Below the pieces are notes generated by a model. It was not told where the DNA came from. It ran no database searches and worked only from the letters and a program-made list of their open reading frames with translations. A stretch of DNA of 32,102 nt. Source: Aquimarina sp. Lineage in GTDB: Bacteria > Bacteroidota > Bacteroidia > Flavobacteriales > Flavobacteriaceae. This document shows positions 1 to 7,759 of this stretch, piece after piece (positions within the stretch are counted from its first letter, which is position 1; each line of letters starts with the position of its first letter). Location: NCBI GenBank assembly GCA_020628975.1, contig JAHDEF010000004.1, positions 1 to 32,102 of the forward strand. The letters run 5' to 3'. A program made the translations under genes and the position numbers.

Positions 1-553
1 GTATGGATTGATCAAAAACGCCTTCACCACGTTGTTTATCTGTTTTCCCTCTTGTCCAATGCGGCATAGAAGAAACTACATGAATATTATGTTTTTTAAA
101 GAATGCTGGTAAATCGTGGTATTTAGGATTTGCTCTAATAATGGTAAGGTTCGAGCGTACAATAAAGTCTTTGATACCAGCTTTGGCTGCTTCTTCAACA
201 AACCAACGAAAATCAGGATTCATTTCAGGAGCACCCCCTGTTAAATCTAAGGTATGCGCGCCAGTGGTTTTAATGACTTCCAAACATTGCTGCATGGTTT
301 CGCGAGTCATAATTTCCTTGCGATCAGGACCAGCATCGACATGACAATGTTCGCAAACCTGATTACACATATAACCTACATTTATCTGTAAAATTTCTAA
401 AGCTTTCGGGCGTAATGGAAATTCTTTAATTTCGGTTATTTTATCTTTAAATGTGGGCAACTCACCGTTAGCAAAAATACCTTGACTTAATATTTCTAAC
501 TGCTTTTCGGCTTTTGCCAATTCACTCTCTCTTCTCAATAAAGATTTTTGCAT
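1..553 (-). CDS. arsS: ArsS-type radical SAM protein (arsenosugar biosynthesis), 3' part outside window
   Basis: The reading frame starts at an ATG at 553 and runs off the left edge, so only about 184 N-terminal codons are seen. Residues 63-70 carry the radical SAM cluster motif CNQVCEHC (C63, C67, C70), followed by HVDAGP, which is the typical ArsS form of the motif. Downstream are LDLTGGAPEMNP and PHWTRGKTDKQRGEGVF, also characteristic of ArsS. The family is linked to adding the adenosyl/ribosyl moiety of SAM to methylated arsenic, giving arsenosugars. A purine-rich GAAGAAG directly precedes the ATG. The next gene upstream on the same strand (650-982) is the CMD-like partner usually found beside arsS, which supports the call. 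The C-terminal DUF3641 part is not visible. Family assignment is by remembered motif similarity; substrate is inferred. Confidence 0.88.
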   Translation of the reverse strand, partial: MQKSLLRRESELAKAEKQLEILSQGIFANGELPTFKDKITEIKEFPLRPKALEILQINVGYMCNQVCEHCHVDAGPDRKEIMTRETMQQCLEVIKTTGAHTLDLTGGAPEMNPDFRWFVEEAAKAGIKDFIVRSNLTIIRANPKYHDLPAFFKKHNIHVVSSMPHWTRGKTDKQRGEGVFDQSI

Positions 554-649
554 CTTCTTCTAATCATTGGTTTTCAGTCGTTAGTCTTTAATAAAAATAG
601 TAGTAATATACCTTATGACTAATAACTTCTATTCTTTATGCTATGAAAA
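554..649. repeat. Intergenic spacer with TTAGTC/GACTAA words
   Basis: The gap between arsS and the CMD-like gene holds CAGTCGTTAGTC near 576-587 and GACTAATAAC near 617-626, which are roughly inverted relative to each other. Similar words occur in the spacers at 14762-14858 and 25828-25903. No gene is visible in it. Confidence 0.4.
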
Positions 650-982
650 TTACATAGATAGTTTGTCGTATTTTTTCATCATTTGTACTCCATGTACTAA
701 CGAGGCTCCTGCTTCTATAGCGGCACCTGCGTGTACTGCTTCCATCATTTCTTCTTTAGTTATACCGCGTTGTAAGCCATCTTTTGTATAAGCATCGATA
801 CAATACGGACATTTGACTACATGCGATACGGCTAAAGCGATTAATGATTTTTCACGGGCAGTTAGGGCACCTTCTTGAAAAACGCTTCCATAGTAATCAA
901 AAAACTTTTTTCCTAAATCTTCACTCCAATCAGTGATTTTGCTAAATTTTCTTAGATCGGCTGGGTCGTAATAATCACTCAA
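650..982 (-). CDS. Arsenosugar-associated CMD/AhpD-like (peroxidase-like) protein
   Basis: A 110-residue carboxymuconolactone decarboxylase-family protein. Residues 1-12 (MSDYYDPADLRK) and the stretch LTAREKSLIALAVSHVVKCPYCIDAY match the small AhpD-like protein that accompanies ArsS. The redox CxxC is C58-P-Y-C61; the His that follows in AhpD (CxxCxxxH) is Tyr here (Y65). The start codon is TTG at 982; a TAA lies upstream in the same frame and no ATG intervenes, and the encoded N-terminus fits the family, so TTG is accepted. It lies 96 bases upstream of arsS on the same strand and is probably co-transcribed. The exact role is not known; a thiol-redox or arsenic-intermediate role is inferred from context. 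Confidence 0.85.
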   Translation of the reverse strand: MSDYYDPADLRKFSKITDWSEDLGKKFFDYYGSVFQEGALTAREKSLIALAVSHVVKCPYCIDAYTKDGLQRGITKEEMMEAVHAGAAIEAGASLVHGVQMMKKYDKLSM

Positions 983-1090
983 AATGTTACTTTTTTAATA
1001 GTTCGAAAAAACATAGATTTCTTACAGACTTTAATCTTAAGAATCCTACTGAATGTATAAATAAAGAGGTATAAGATATACAGATTTAAA

Positions 1091-1645
1091 TTATTTTAAT
1101 AGCTCATTTATAATATTATGAACTTTTTGAGTATTCCACTGAACTGCGCCTGTTTTTTTAACTTTTATTTCTCCTTTGCGATTAGTGATATAAGTGGTAG
1201 GAATACTTTTAGGATTTAGGTTCGGAAATGAACTTCCGTTTTCTACATAGACGGGTAAAGTAAATTTCCTAGCCTCTAAAAAAGTATTGACTTTATGCTG
1301 ATTATCATCTGTTAAAAATAAAAAGGCAACGTCATCATTATTTTTGTAGGTCTCATAAAGCGCTTGAAAACTTGGCATTTCAGCCACACAAGGTGGGCAC
1401 CAAGTAGCCCAATAATTTATAATGACCACTTTATTATTTAGGCTTGATATATCTACATTTTTAGTATTTATTCCTTGCAACCTACCCTTAAATGTTACCG
1501 TATCAATAGTATTTTCGATACTTGGTTGATTAAAATACCCTACTGCTTTTTGCACTTGAGTTTGCAGTAACACTCTAGTTTTAGGAATTATCATAAGCAC
1601 TAAAAAGATGATGAAAAATAAATTGCTTTTAATTTTTTGCTTCAT
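1091..1645 (-). CDS. Membrane-anchored TlpA/ResA-like thioredoxin
   Basis: About 184 residues from the ATG at 1645. An N-terminal hydrophobic segment (residues 8-20) is followed by an extracytoplasmic thioredoxin fold with the active site WCPPC at 82-86, preceded by INYWAT, and the cis-Pro region IPTTYI further on. This is the arrangement of TlpA/ResA proteins, which reduce disulphides in the periplasm, for example during cytochrome c maturation. A longer frame opens at 1717, but its first 24 codons run through the recA terminator hairpin (1659-1690) and do not look like protein, so 1645 is chosen. It lies between the CMD gene and recA, separated from recA by that terminator, so it is probably transcribed from its own short leader or by readthrough. 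Specific partner unknown. Confidence 0.85.
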   Translation of the reverse strand: MKQKIKSNLFFIIFLVLMIIPKTRVLLQTQVQKAVGYFNQPSIENTIDTVTFKGRLQGINTKNVDISSLNNKVVIINYWATWCPPCVAEMPSFQALYETYKNNDDVAFLFLTDDNQHKVNTFLEARKFTLPVYVENGSSFPNLNPKSIPTTYITNRKGEIKVKKTGAVQWNTQKVHNIINELLK

Positions 1646-1658
1646 AGTTTTTATACAA

Positions 1659-1690
1659 AAAAGCTGTGCAATATTGGTCGCACAGCTTTT
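1659..1690 (-). terminator. Rho-independent terminator of recA
   Basis: On the minus strand AAAAGCTGTGC pairs perfectly with GCACAGCTTTT (plus positions 1659-1669 and 1680-1690) across a 10-base loop, followed by more T residues (1657-1658). It sits 40 bases after the recA stop codon. Confidence 0.88.
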
Positions 1691-1729
1691 GATTCCTTTC
1701 AAAAAAATTATATTCAAATGGATTAAGGA

Positions 1730-2746
1730 CTAGTTTTCTTTAGCTAGTTTGATCGCCTCAACAATTTTGGTTTCCAATTCTTCCATTAACTCAGGGTTGT
1801 CAAGCAACAAGCGTTTCACCGCATCGCGACCTTGACCTAGTTTTGAATCCATATAACTAAACCATGAACCACTTTTCTTAATAATTTCATAGTCTACACC
1901 AATATCAATAATTTCGCCTACTTTAGAAATTCCTTCTCCATACATAATATCGAATTCCGCCATTCTAAATGGTGGTGCTACTTTATTTTTTACCACTTTA
2001 ACGCGCGTTTTATTTCCACTTACATCACCTTGATTATCTTTAATTTGTGTTGATCGACGAATATCTAAACGAACAGAAGCATAGAATTTCAAGGCATTAC
2101 CCCCAGTAGTAGTTTCAGGGTTACCAAACATCACTCCAATTTTTTCACGTAACTGGTTAATAAAAATAACCGTACAATTGGTTTTATTAATTGTTGAAGT
2201 TAATTTACGTAATGCCTGAGACATTAAACGCGCATGAAGTCCCATTTTTGAGTCTCCCATTTCACCTTCAATTTCACTTTTGGGTGTCAATGCAGCTACC
2301 GAGTCAATAACCACAATATCGATAGCTCCTGAACGAATTAAATTATCGGCAATTTCTAAAGCTTGCTCACCATTATCAGGTTGTGAAATCACAAGGTTTT
2401 CAATATCAACCCCTAGTTTTTCAGCATAAAAACGATCGAACGCGTGCTCGGCATCGATAAAAGCAGCAATACCGCCTACTTTTTGAGCTTCTGCGATAGC
2501 ATGTAGTGTTAAGGTTGTTTTACCCGATGATTCAGGCCCAAAAATTTCAACAACACGACCACGAGGCAACCCGCCAACACCTAATGCTAAATCTAACCCA
2601 AGGGAACCTGTAGAAATTACATCTACCTCCTGAACCGCTTGGTCACTCATTTTCATTACAGCCCCTTTACCATAGGCTTTATCTAGTTTGGCAAGCGTTA
2701 ATTCTAACGCTTTCATTTTAGCATCTTTCTCTTTATCAGCACTCAT
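1730..2746 (-). CDS. recA: Recombinase RecA
   Basis: A full-length 338-residue RecA. The Walker A motif GPESSGKT is at residues 70-77, and the frame also contains VIDSVAALTPKSEIEGEMGD, the L1 loop region, and NQLREKIGVMFGNPETTTGG including the L2 loop. RecA binds single-stranded DNA as an ATP-dependent filament, exchanges strands with homologous duplex and stimulates LexA-type autoproteolysis. The short C-terminal tail after LLLDNPELMEELE is slightly shorter than in E. coli, as is common in Bacteroidota. Its own terminator follows and a TAnnTTTG-type promoter precedes it. No LexA-type operator was recognised in the leader. Confidence 0.99.
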   Translation of the reverse strand: MSADKEKDAKMKALELTLAKLDKAYGKGAVMKMSDQAVQEVDVISTGSLGLDLALGVGGLPRGRVVEIFGPESSGKTTLTLHAIAEAQKVGGIAAFIDAEHAFDRFYAEKLGVDIENLVISQPDNGEQALEIADNLIRSGAIDIVVIDSVAALTPKSEIEGEMGDSKMGLHARLMSQALRKLTSTINKTNCTVIFINQLREKIGVMFGNPETTTGGNALKFYASVRLDIRRSTQIKDNQGDVSGNKTRVKVVKNKVAPPFRMAEFDIMYGEGISKVGEIIDIGVDYEIIKKSGSWFSYMDSKLGQGRDAVKRLLLDNPELMEELETKIVEAIKLAKEN

Positions 2747-2785
2747 AGTATTTCTTTGATATCATTTTTGAATAAGGCTAAAATA

Positions 2786-2793
2786 CAAATTTA
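2786..2793 (-). promoter_or_regulatory. Candidate -7 box (TAAATTTG) of recA
   Basis: On the minus strand TAAATTTG matches the Bacteroidota -7 consensus TAnnTTTG, 39 bases upstream of the recA ATG. A TGTG at 2810-2813 (one mismatch to TTTG) lies 16 bases further upstream as a possible -33 element. Confidence 0.4.
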
Positions 2794-2856
2794 GAAGTAG
2801 TATTCATTACACATTGAAAACTTGATACTTAAGCAAAAGTTAAAAAATATTAGCCT

Positions 2857-2870
2857 GGTGGGGGTGGGGG
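2857..2870 (+). other. G-rich tract in the recA / lipoprotein divergent spacer
   Basis: GGTGGGGGTGGGGG stands out in an otherwise AT-rich 182-base spacer between the divergent recA and lipoprotein genes. It has only two G5 runs and one G2, so it is not a full G-quadruplex motif. Function unknown. Confidence 0.5.
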
Positions 2871-2928
2871 TTCACAGCACTTATATCGTTTAACATTTAT
2901 ATAAAACAAATTATTAAAATTTATCACG

Positions 2929-4248
2929 ATGAAAAACCCAATGAAACTAATTTATTTATTTCTACTTGCTTCTTTTGCATTTCTTTCTTGCGAAGAAGAC
3001 GATTTAGAAACTACTGAATGTACGGAAATCAATGAAATGGAAATTGTAACCACCTTTGTTGAAACTGAAGATGAAAATATAGTCTCGTATAACTTCACAA
3101 CTAACAATGCCAAATTTGCAAACCTTGATTACGAATGGACTATAAACGAAGCTGCTATTGATGATGAAAAAGGACCTTCTTCCCTATTAAGTCTTCCTTT
3201 TACAGGAAATGGCACATTCGAAATTTGTATGAAGCCTATTTTGGAAGATGGTAATAATTGTAATGTTACACCAATTTGTACTACACTTGTTATTGATTCT
3301 TTTGAAGAAGATCAAACCCCCGCAGATATTTGTGATTTATTAGGTTTAGTAACACAAACACCTAACGGTAGAATTTCAGGAGAAATTCAAGGATCGAATG
3401 GACAAGTTTTGATTCCGCTACAAGTAATAAACGCAACTAATAAGCCTTTCAGTTTTTTCTTTGATGATTCTGTAAAAAATAATATTCGATGGTTTTTAGA
3501 TGGAACAGAACTAAGCAATGAAGATCGTAAAGTTATTTTCGAAGGTAATACCGAGTTAGAAAGTATAACATCTTTTGTATTTACGGAAGCGGGTACGCAC
3601 GAAATTAAAGTAATTGTTATATCTGAAAATTGTCCGAATGGAAATACTTTCTACGCAACTATTAGCGTAAATGATAATTTATTGGCTACGGTAACAACTT
3701 CTAAAGAAAAGCCAACAACTGACGAAAATAACGATCAGGAGCAAGGTGACGATGAAGATGCTGGTGAAGATCAAGAAGAAGTAGAAAGCCAAGAAGATAT
3801 AGATGGCGACAATGGAACTGAAGAAGTTGAAGGAGAAGGTGACGACACCAATATGAATCAACCTATTGACAATGAATTTCCTGAAGAAATAATTGCAGAA
3901 GATACGCCTCCAAGACAATTGACTTGCGATGATATTCAATTGCGTGGTGATGTGTTACAAATAACCCACAACAGTGGTCGTATTTCATCTGAAGGCCGTG
4001 CCTTTTTTAAAGCAACTAGAATTGATGATGCTAATTACACTTGGACTGTAAATGGGCAAGAATTATCGGCTCAAGAACGACAAGACTTAACAGACGGTGG
4101 GTTAATCTTTACACCTATAGAAACTGGAGACTATCACTCTTCAAATTTCAGATTAGGATCAGGAACACACGAAGTAAAAGTATTTATTGTTTCTCCAACC
4201 GTATGTCCTAACGGAAAAACCGTTACAAGTACAGTAACTATTCCTTAA
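2929..4248 (+). CDS. Acidic lipoprotein with three PKD-like repeats
   Basis: A 439-residue protein with a lipoprotein signal (MKNPMKLIYLFLLASFAFLS, then C21). After it come three similar beta-rich units, about residues 36-123, 135-247 and 333-439. The second and third are clearly related: NGRIS / SGRIS at their starts, a W-containing core (RWFLDGTELS / TWTVNGQELS) and ends THEIKVIVISENCPNGN / THEVKVFIVSPTVCPNGK. Each unit keeps Cys residues that could pair. Units two and three are joined by a very acidic, low-complexity linker (about 258-328, rich in E, D, Q, G). The units resemble PKD or immunoglobulin-like surface domains. It probably sits on the cell surface or outer membrane. No enzyme motif is seen and no specific function can be named. 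A terminator follows at 4301-4334. Confidence 0.8.
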   Translation: MKNPMKLIYLFLLASFAFLSCEEDDLETTECTEINEMEIVTTFVETEDENIVSYNFTTNNAKFANLDYEWTINEAAIDDEKGPSSLLSLPFTGNGTFEICMKPILEDGNNCNVTPICTTLVIDSFEEDQTPADICDLLGLVTQTPNGRISGEIQGSNGQVLIPLQVINATNKPFSFFFDDSVKNNIRWFLDGTELSNEDRKVIFEGNTELESITSFVFTEAGTHEIKVIVISENCPNGNTFYATISVNDNLLATVTTSKEKPTTDENNDQEQGDDEDAGEDQEEVESQEDIDGDNGTEEVEGEGDDTNMNQPIDNEFPEEIIAEDTPPRQLTCDDIQLRGDVLQITHNSGRISSEGRAFFKATRIDDANYTWTVNGQELSAQERQDLTDGGLIFTPIETGDYHSSNFRLGSGTHEVKVFIVSPTVCPNGKTVTSTVTIP

Positions 4249-4300
4249 TACAACGAATACTAATATAAATCCCCCAATTCAAATTACTCTTTTGACGACT

Positions 4301-4334
4301 GAAGAGAGCCCTTGTGGCTCTCTTCTTTTATTTT
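4301..4334 (+). terminator. Terminator after the lipoprotein gene
   Basis: GAAGAGAGCC (4301-4310) pairs perfectly with GGCTCTCTTC (4316-4325) over a 5-base loop, then TTTTATTTT. Confidence 0.92.
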
Positions 4335-4342
4335 AAAAAATG

Positions 4343-4350
4343 TAAATTTG
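4343..4350 (+). promoter_or_regulatory. Candidate -7 box (TAAATTTG) of trhO
   Basis: TAAATTTG matches TAnnTTTG, 31 bases before the trhO ATG and directly after the upstream terminator. No clear -33 TTG partner was seen. Confidence 0.4.
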
Positions 4351-4381
4351 CAGCACATTTAACCTTAAATATTAGTATAGC

Positions 4382-5413
4382 ATGCAACTGTACAATAAAT
4401 TAAGCGCCAATGAACGTGCTGCCTTAATTGAAGCAGCAGGTACCGAGCGCGTTACTATTTCTTTTTACCAATACCATAATATTGGAAACCCACAGGTGTT
4501 TCGAGATCATTTATTCTTGACTTGGAATGAACTAGATGTGTTGGGTCGTATTTATGTAGCCAACGAGGGCATAAATGCACAATTATCAGTTCCTGCGCCT
4601 AATTTTGAAGCGTTTAAAAAACATTTAGATAGTATTAGCTTTCTTAATGATATTCGGTTAAATATCGCTCGTGAACAAGATAATATGTCGTTTTTGAAAC
4701 TAAAAGTCAAAGTGCGTGATAAAATTGTTGCTGACGGGTTAAACGATGAAACTTTTGACGTTACCAACAAAGGCGTACATGTGGATGCTGAAAAATTTAA
4801 CGAACTTATTGAAGATCCCGACACCGTGCTTGTCGATATGCGAAATCACTATGAAAGTGAAATTGGGCATTTTAAAAATGCGATAACTCCCGATGTGGAT
4901 ACTTTTCGTGATTCTTTAGATATTATTGAAGAAGATTTACGCAATAACAAAGAAGACAAAAAGCTTGTGATGTATTGTACTGGTGGAATTCGTTGCGAAA
5001 AAGCCAGCGCCTATTATAAACACAAAGGCTTTAAGAACGTTTTTCAGCTTGAAGGTGGCATTATAGAATACGATCGTCAAGTAAAAGAATTAGGTCTAGA
5101 AAATAAGTTTTTAGGAAAGAATTTTGTTTTTGACCACCGACGTGGCGAGCGAATATCTAAAGATATTATAGCGCATTGTCACCAATGTGGTAGCCCTTGC
5201 GATACGCACACCAACTGCGCTAATGAAGCTTGTCATTTACTTTTTATTCAATGTGAAGACTGTAAAAAGGCTATGGATAACTGTTGTTCTACCGATTGTA
5301 AAGACATCAACGCTTTACCTTATGAGGAACAAAAGGCATTACGAAAAGGCAAAGCAAATAGTAATAAAATTTTTAAGAAAGGAAGATCAGAAGTACTGAA
5401 ATTTAAAAAGTAA
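4382..5413 (+). CDS. trhO: tRNA uridine(34) hydroxylase TrhO (rhodanese-family, YceA/UPF0176)
   Basis: A 343-residue protein. The N-terminal acylphosphatase-like part carries TISFYQYHNI and GRIYVANEGINAQLSVP. A rhodanese domain follows with VDMRNHYESEIGHF and the active-site loop YCTGGIRCEKAS, in which C199 is the catalytic Cys. The C-terminus has a cysteine/histidine cluster (HCHQCGSPCDTHTNCANEAC through CEDCKK and CCSTDC) that probably binds zinc. TrhO hydroxylates U34 of certain tRNAs to 5-hydroxyuridine in an oxygen-dependent reaction, the first step to mo5U/cmo5U. Length and motif order fit the family. It stands alone between two terminator-like structures, with its own candidate promoter. 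Identity is secure; the reaction is known from E. coli and Bacillus relatives. Confidence 0.95.
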   Translation: MQLYNKLSANERAALIEAAGTERVTISFYQYHNIGNPQVFRDHLFLTWNELDVLGRIYVANEGINAQLSVPAPNFEAFKKHLDSISFLNDIRLNIAREQDNMSFLKLKVKVRDKIVADGLNDETFDVTNKGVHVDAEKFNELIEDPDTVLVDMRNHYESEIGHFKNAITPDVDTFRDSLDIIEEDLRNNKEDKKLVMYCTGGIRCEKASAYYKHKGFKNVFQLEGGIIEYDRQVKELGLENKFLGKNFVFDHRRGERISKDIIAHCHQCGSPCDTHTNCANEACHLLFIQCEDCKKAMDNCCSTDCKDINALPYEEQKALRKGKANSNKIFKKGRSEVLKFKK

Positions 5414-5470
5414 TTATAGCCATTATTGGACTAGCTTAAACTTCATATTAAATCCTTAAGTTAACATTAA

Positions 5471-5612
5471 AGAAAAGAGGCTGTCTAAAAAGATGAAAAT
5501 CTTCCAAACGAACATTGAGCGAAGCCGAAATGTGGTTTAATTATCAGCTATCTGCAGGCTTCGACTAACGCTCAGCCTTCGTTTATGATACTTTTTAGAC
5601 AGCCTCTTTTCT
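5471..5612. repeat. Palindromic intergenic element, likely bidirectional terminator or MITE-like repeat
   Basis: A perfect 22-base inverted repeat (5471-5492 and 5591-5612; core GAGGCTGTCTAAAAAG) encloses about 98 bases. Inside it are further matched arms: AAACGAA 5506-5512 with TTCGTTT 5578-5584, TGAGCG 5516-5521 with CGCTCA 5569-5574, and GAAGCC 5521-5526 with GGCTTC 5557-5562. It lies between the convergent trhO and PPIase genes, so it could end both transcripts; A and T runs flank the outer arms. No target duplication was recognised at its edges. Confidence 0.75.
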
Positions 5613-5635
5613 CTATCATGTAGAAACTACACTAT

Positions 5636-6568
5636 TTATTTTACCGCTATTAATTCTACATCAAAAATCAATATAGCATCTGGTGGAATAACACCACCAG
5701 CACCACGTGATCCGTACCCTAAATGTGGAGGGATTACAAAACGTGCTTTATCACCTACTTGTAATAAAGAAATACCTTCATCCCAACCAGAAATTACTTG
5801 ACCTTGACCTAATCCAAAATCGATAGGCTGGTTACGCTTGTATGAAGAGTCGAATACAGTACCATCTAATAATTGCCCTTTGTAGTGCACAGAAACTGTT
5901 TTTCCTTTTTCCGCTTTTACTCCGTCACCTTTTTGGATAACTTTGTAGCGTAATCCGCTTTCTGTTTGGTCAAAACCTTCAGAAGCATCTTTCAATAATT
6001 CTTCTGCCTCTTTCTTTGCTGCCGCTTCACGTTCTGCTTTAGCACCGTTGAATTGACGAAAAGTCTCTACAGCATTAAATGCTTCTGCAGCTGCACCTAC
6101 TCTAATAATTTCTACGCTTTCAATAGCATCACCTTGGGCTATAGCATCTACCACGTCTTGACCTTCAACTACATTTCCGAAAACAGTATGTTTACCATCT
6201 AACCAAGCAGTTTCTATATGCGTTATAAAAAACTGACTTCCATTAGTTCCAGGACCCGCATTAGCCATCGATAAAATACCAGGACCACTGTGCGTTAAAT
6301 CTGGGTGAATTTCATCATCAAATTGGTATCCAGGGTTACCGCTTCCAGTACCTTGTGGACATCCACCTTGAATCATAAAATCAGGAATAACACGGTGGAA
6401 TTTTAGTCCATCATAATATTTAGTTCCTTGTGGTTTTGCTGAGTTTTCCAAGTTTCCTTCTGCCAATGCCACAAAGTTACCTACTGTACCTGGTGTTTTT
6501 TCAAACTCTAAATTGGCTAAAATTTCACCTTTAGATGTAGTGAATTTAGCATATAATCCATCTTGCAT
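5636..6568 (-). CDS. Cyclophilin-FKBP fusion peptidyl-prolyl isomerase
   Basis: A 310-residue protein joining two unrelated prolyl isomerase folds. Residues 1-160 are a cyclophilin: FHRVIPDFMIQGG at 57-69 (catalytic R59), NGSQFFIT at 109-116, W122 and H127 in LDGKHTVFG. Residues 161-200 form a charged, probably helical linker. Residues 205-310 are an FKBP domain: VHYKG 227-231, D240 in GTVFDSS, VISGW 258-262, GYGSRGAGGVIPPDA 284-298. Both active sites look complete. There is no signal peptide, so it is probably cytoplasmic. Both domains speed cis-trans isomerisation at proline and may act as chaperones. The gene has its own candidate promoter and ends at the palindromic element 5471-5612. Confidence 0.93.
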   Translation of the reverse strand: MQDGLYAKFTTSKGEILANLEFEKTPGTVGNFVALAEGNLENSAKPQGTKYYDGLKFHRVIPDFMIQGGCPQGTGSGNPGYQFDDEIHPDLTHSGPGILSMANAGPGTNGSQFFITHIETAWLDGKHTVFGNVVEGQDVVDAIAQGDAIESVEIIRVGAAAEAFNAVETFRQFNGAKAEREAAAKKEAEELLKDASEGFDQTESGLRYKVIQKGDGVKAEKGKTVSVHYKGQLLDGTVFDSSYKRNQPIDFGLGQGQVISGWDEGISLLQVGDKARFVIPPHLGYGSRGAGGVIPPDAILIFDVELIAVK

Positions 6569-6592
6569 GATTTTTTTTCTTTATTTAAGTTG

Positions 6593-6600
6593 CAAAAATA
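6593..6600 (-). promoter_or_regulatory. Candidate -7 box (TATTTTTG) of the PPIase gene
   Basis: On the minus strand TATTTTTG fits TAnnTTTG, 24 bases upstream of the ATG at 6568. No -33 TTG at the expected spacing was seen. Confidence 0.38.
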
Positions 6601-6685
6601 TGGAAAAGAGAGTAGAATGAAGATATTGCAAAAAAGAGACTTTCTACTTTTTTCTAAATTCAGTCCTAATAATCATATTAAACTA

Positions 6686-7663
6686 CTATGGAACCATTGT
6701 GAAAGGTTCTATACGGCTTACATCAATTTTCTTTATACGAGAAAAACGTTCATTTGGATTATCGGTAACGAGCCACTTGTGTAGTGTTTTTACTTTCATT
6801 TTTTGATCGTTTTTTGCAATTCCATACCAATCAAAAGCAACAGAGACTTTATAATTGTTTTCATCGATCACTTCAATTTCAAAATTCTCAGGATGATGAT
6901 TACTAGATTTAAGCTGTAATGGAGTTCCGTTTAACCATGCTTTAAATTTTTCAATAGAACTAATTTTAGATTCAGAAGAAAAATTCAATTCAAAATCATC
7001 AGTTAGTAACTCTTCAAACGGAGTCACATTTCCATCAAGGCGTTCCATGTTTGCTATCCAATAATGCATTAAAGATAAGGCTCTGTTTGTGTGATAACTA
7101 TCCTTGAAGTTTGCTTCAATAGGGCTTGTCGGAGTTATTTTTACTGAGGAAAACTCAGGAAGTTCTCCTTCTTTTTCAATTAAATCGATAGTATAGTCAA
7201 GAGCATAATTAGCTTTTTTACCATCAGGTTGAATGTTGTTGTAATTTATTTTAGCAATTAATTGAGCTCCATTGCTCTCTGTATTTTGATAAGATACTTG
7301 CTGTACATGATGTGCATTTTTCCACCCTTTGTAAACGTCCAATCTCTTAGGGTAATTTTCTTTACCAGTCATGGTACCAGCACTAGTTTCGATGGTAATA
7401 TTTTCCGATAGAAGTTCCATTTGATTGGAAACTCTTTGAGGATTCATTGGGCGCTCATAAAGTTGATACCAGCGGTAATATTGAGTTTTGGCTAGATGTG
7501 TTGTAAGTGTTTTCTCTTTTTTAAAAACAATCTCAAGGGCTGTAGTTTCTTCTTTTGTTGGTTCTTCGTTTTTGGTTACCTCATTATTGGATTGTGTTTT
7601 TTTACAACAAACAAGAAAAGATAAACCTATAGGTAGCAATGCTTTTACAACATTAGTTTTCAT
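6686..7663 (-). CDS. Lipoprotein with C-terminal NTF2/SnoaL-like region
   Basis: The frame opens at 7711 but the likely start is the ATG at 7663, giving MKTNVVKALLPIGLSFLVCC, a lipoprotein signal with an LVCC-type lipobox, and a mature protein of roughly 300 residues. After a polar linker (TKNEEPTKEE), the protein has two halves that each look like an NTF2/SnoaL cone fold; the second includes LMHYWIANMERLDGNVTPFEELLTDDFELNF and SSIEKFKAWLNG. Such folds bind small molecules or serve as scaffolds. No catalytic set can be named. It lies upstream of the PPIase gene on the same strand with a 117-base gap containing a promoter candidate. Function unknown. Confidence 0.7.
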   Translation of the reverse strand: MKTNVVKALLPIGLSFLVCCKKTQSNNEVTKNEEPTKEETTALEIVFKKEKTLTTHLAKTQYYRWYQLYERPMNPQRVSNQMELLSENITIETSAGTMTGKENYPKRLDVYKGWKNAHHVQQVSYQNTESNGAQLIAKINYNNIQPDGKKANYALDYTIDLIEKEGELPEFSSVKITPTSPIEANFKDSYHTNRALSLMHYWIANMERLDGNVTPFEELLTDDFELNFSSESKISSIEKFKAWLNGTPLQLKSSNHHPENFEIEVIDENNYKVSVAFDWYGIAKNDQKMKVKTLHKWLVTDNPNERFSRIKKIDVSRIEPFTMVP

Positions 7664-7759
7664 AATTGTATTGATTTTAAAATCAAGGTACGAACTTATT
7701 TTAGGAGGCATTTCCTCTTTCTAGAATATTTATGAAATCAGAATCAAGCAATGCCTAGT

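Noticed and set aside
141..344. Plus-strand frame of 67 codons at the left end
   Set aside because: It runs opposite to the arsS frame and contains no family motif; it is a shadow.
2857..2870. G-quadruplex near the recA leader
   Set aside because: Only two G5 runs and one G2 run are present, so a canonical four-run quadruplex cannot form on this strand alone.
3679..3939. Minus-strand frame of 86 codons with hydrophobic residues
   Set aside because: It is the complement of the acidic linker of the lipoprotein; E/D codons (GAA, GAT) read as F/I on the other strand, which explains the hydrophobicity.
5187..5399. Plus-strand frame of 70 codons inside trhO
   Set aside because: It lies within trhO in another frame and has no motif or independent start signal.
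5471..5612. Insertion sequence or intact transposon
   Set aside because: No transposase frame is inside and no target duplication was seen; described as a repeat only.
6563..6784. Plus-strand frame of 73 codons between the PPIase and lipoprotein genes
   Set aside because: It overlaps the end of the lipoprotein gene on the other strand and has no recognisable content.
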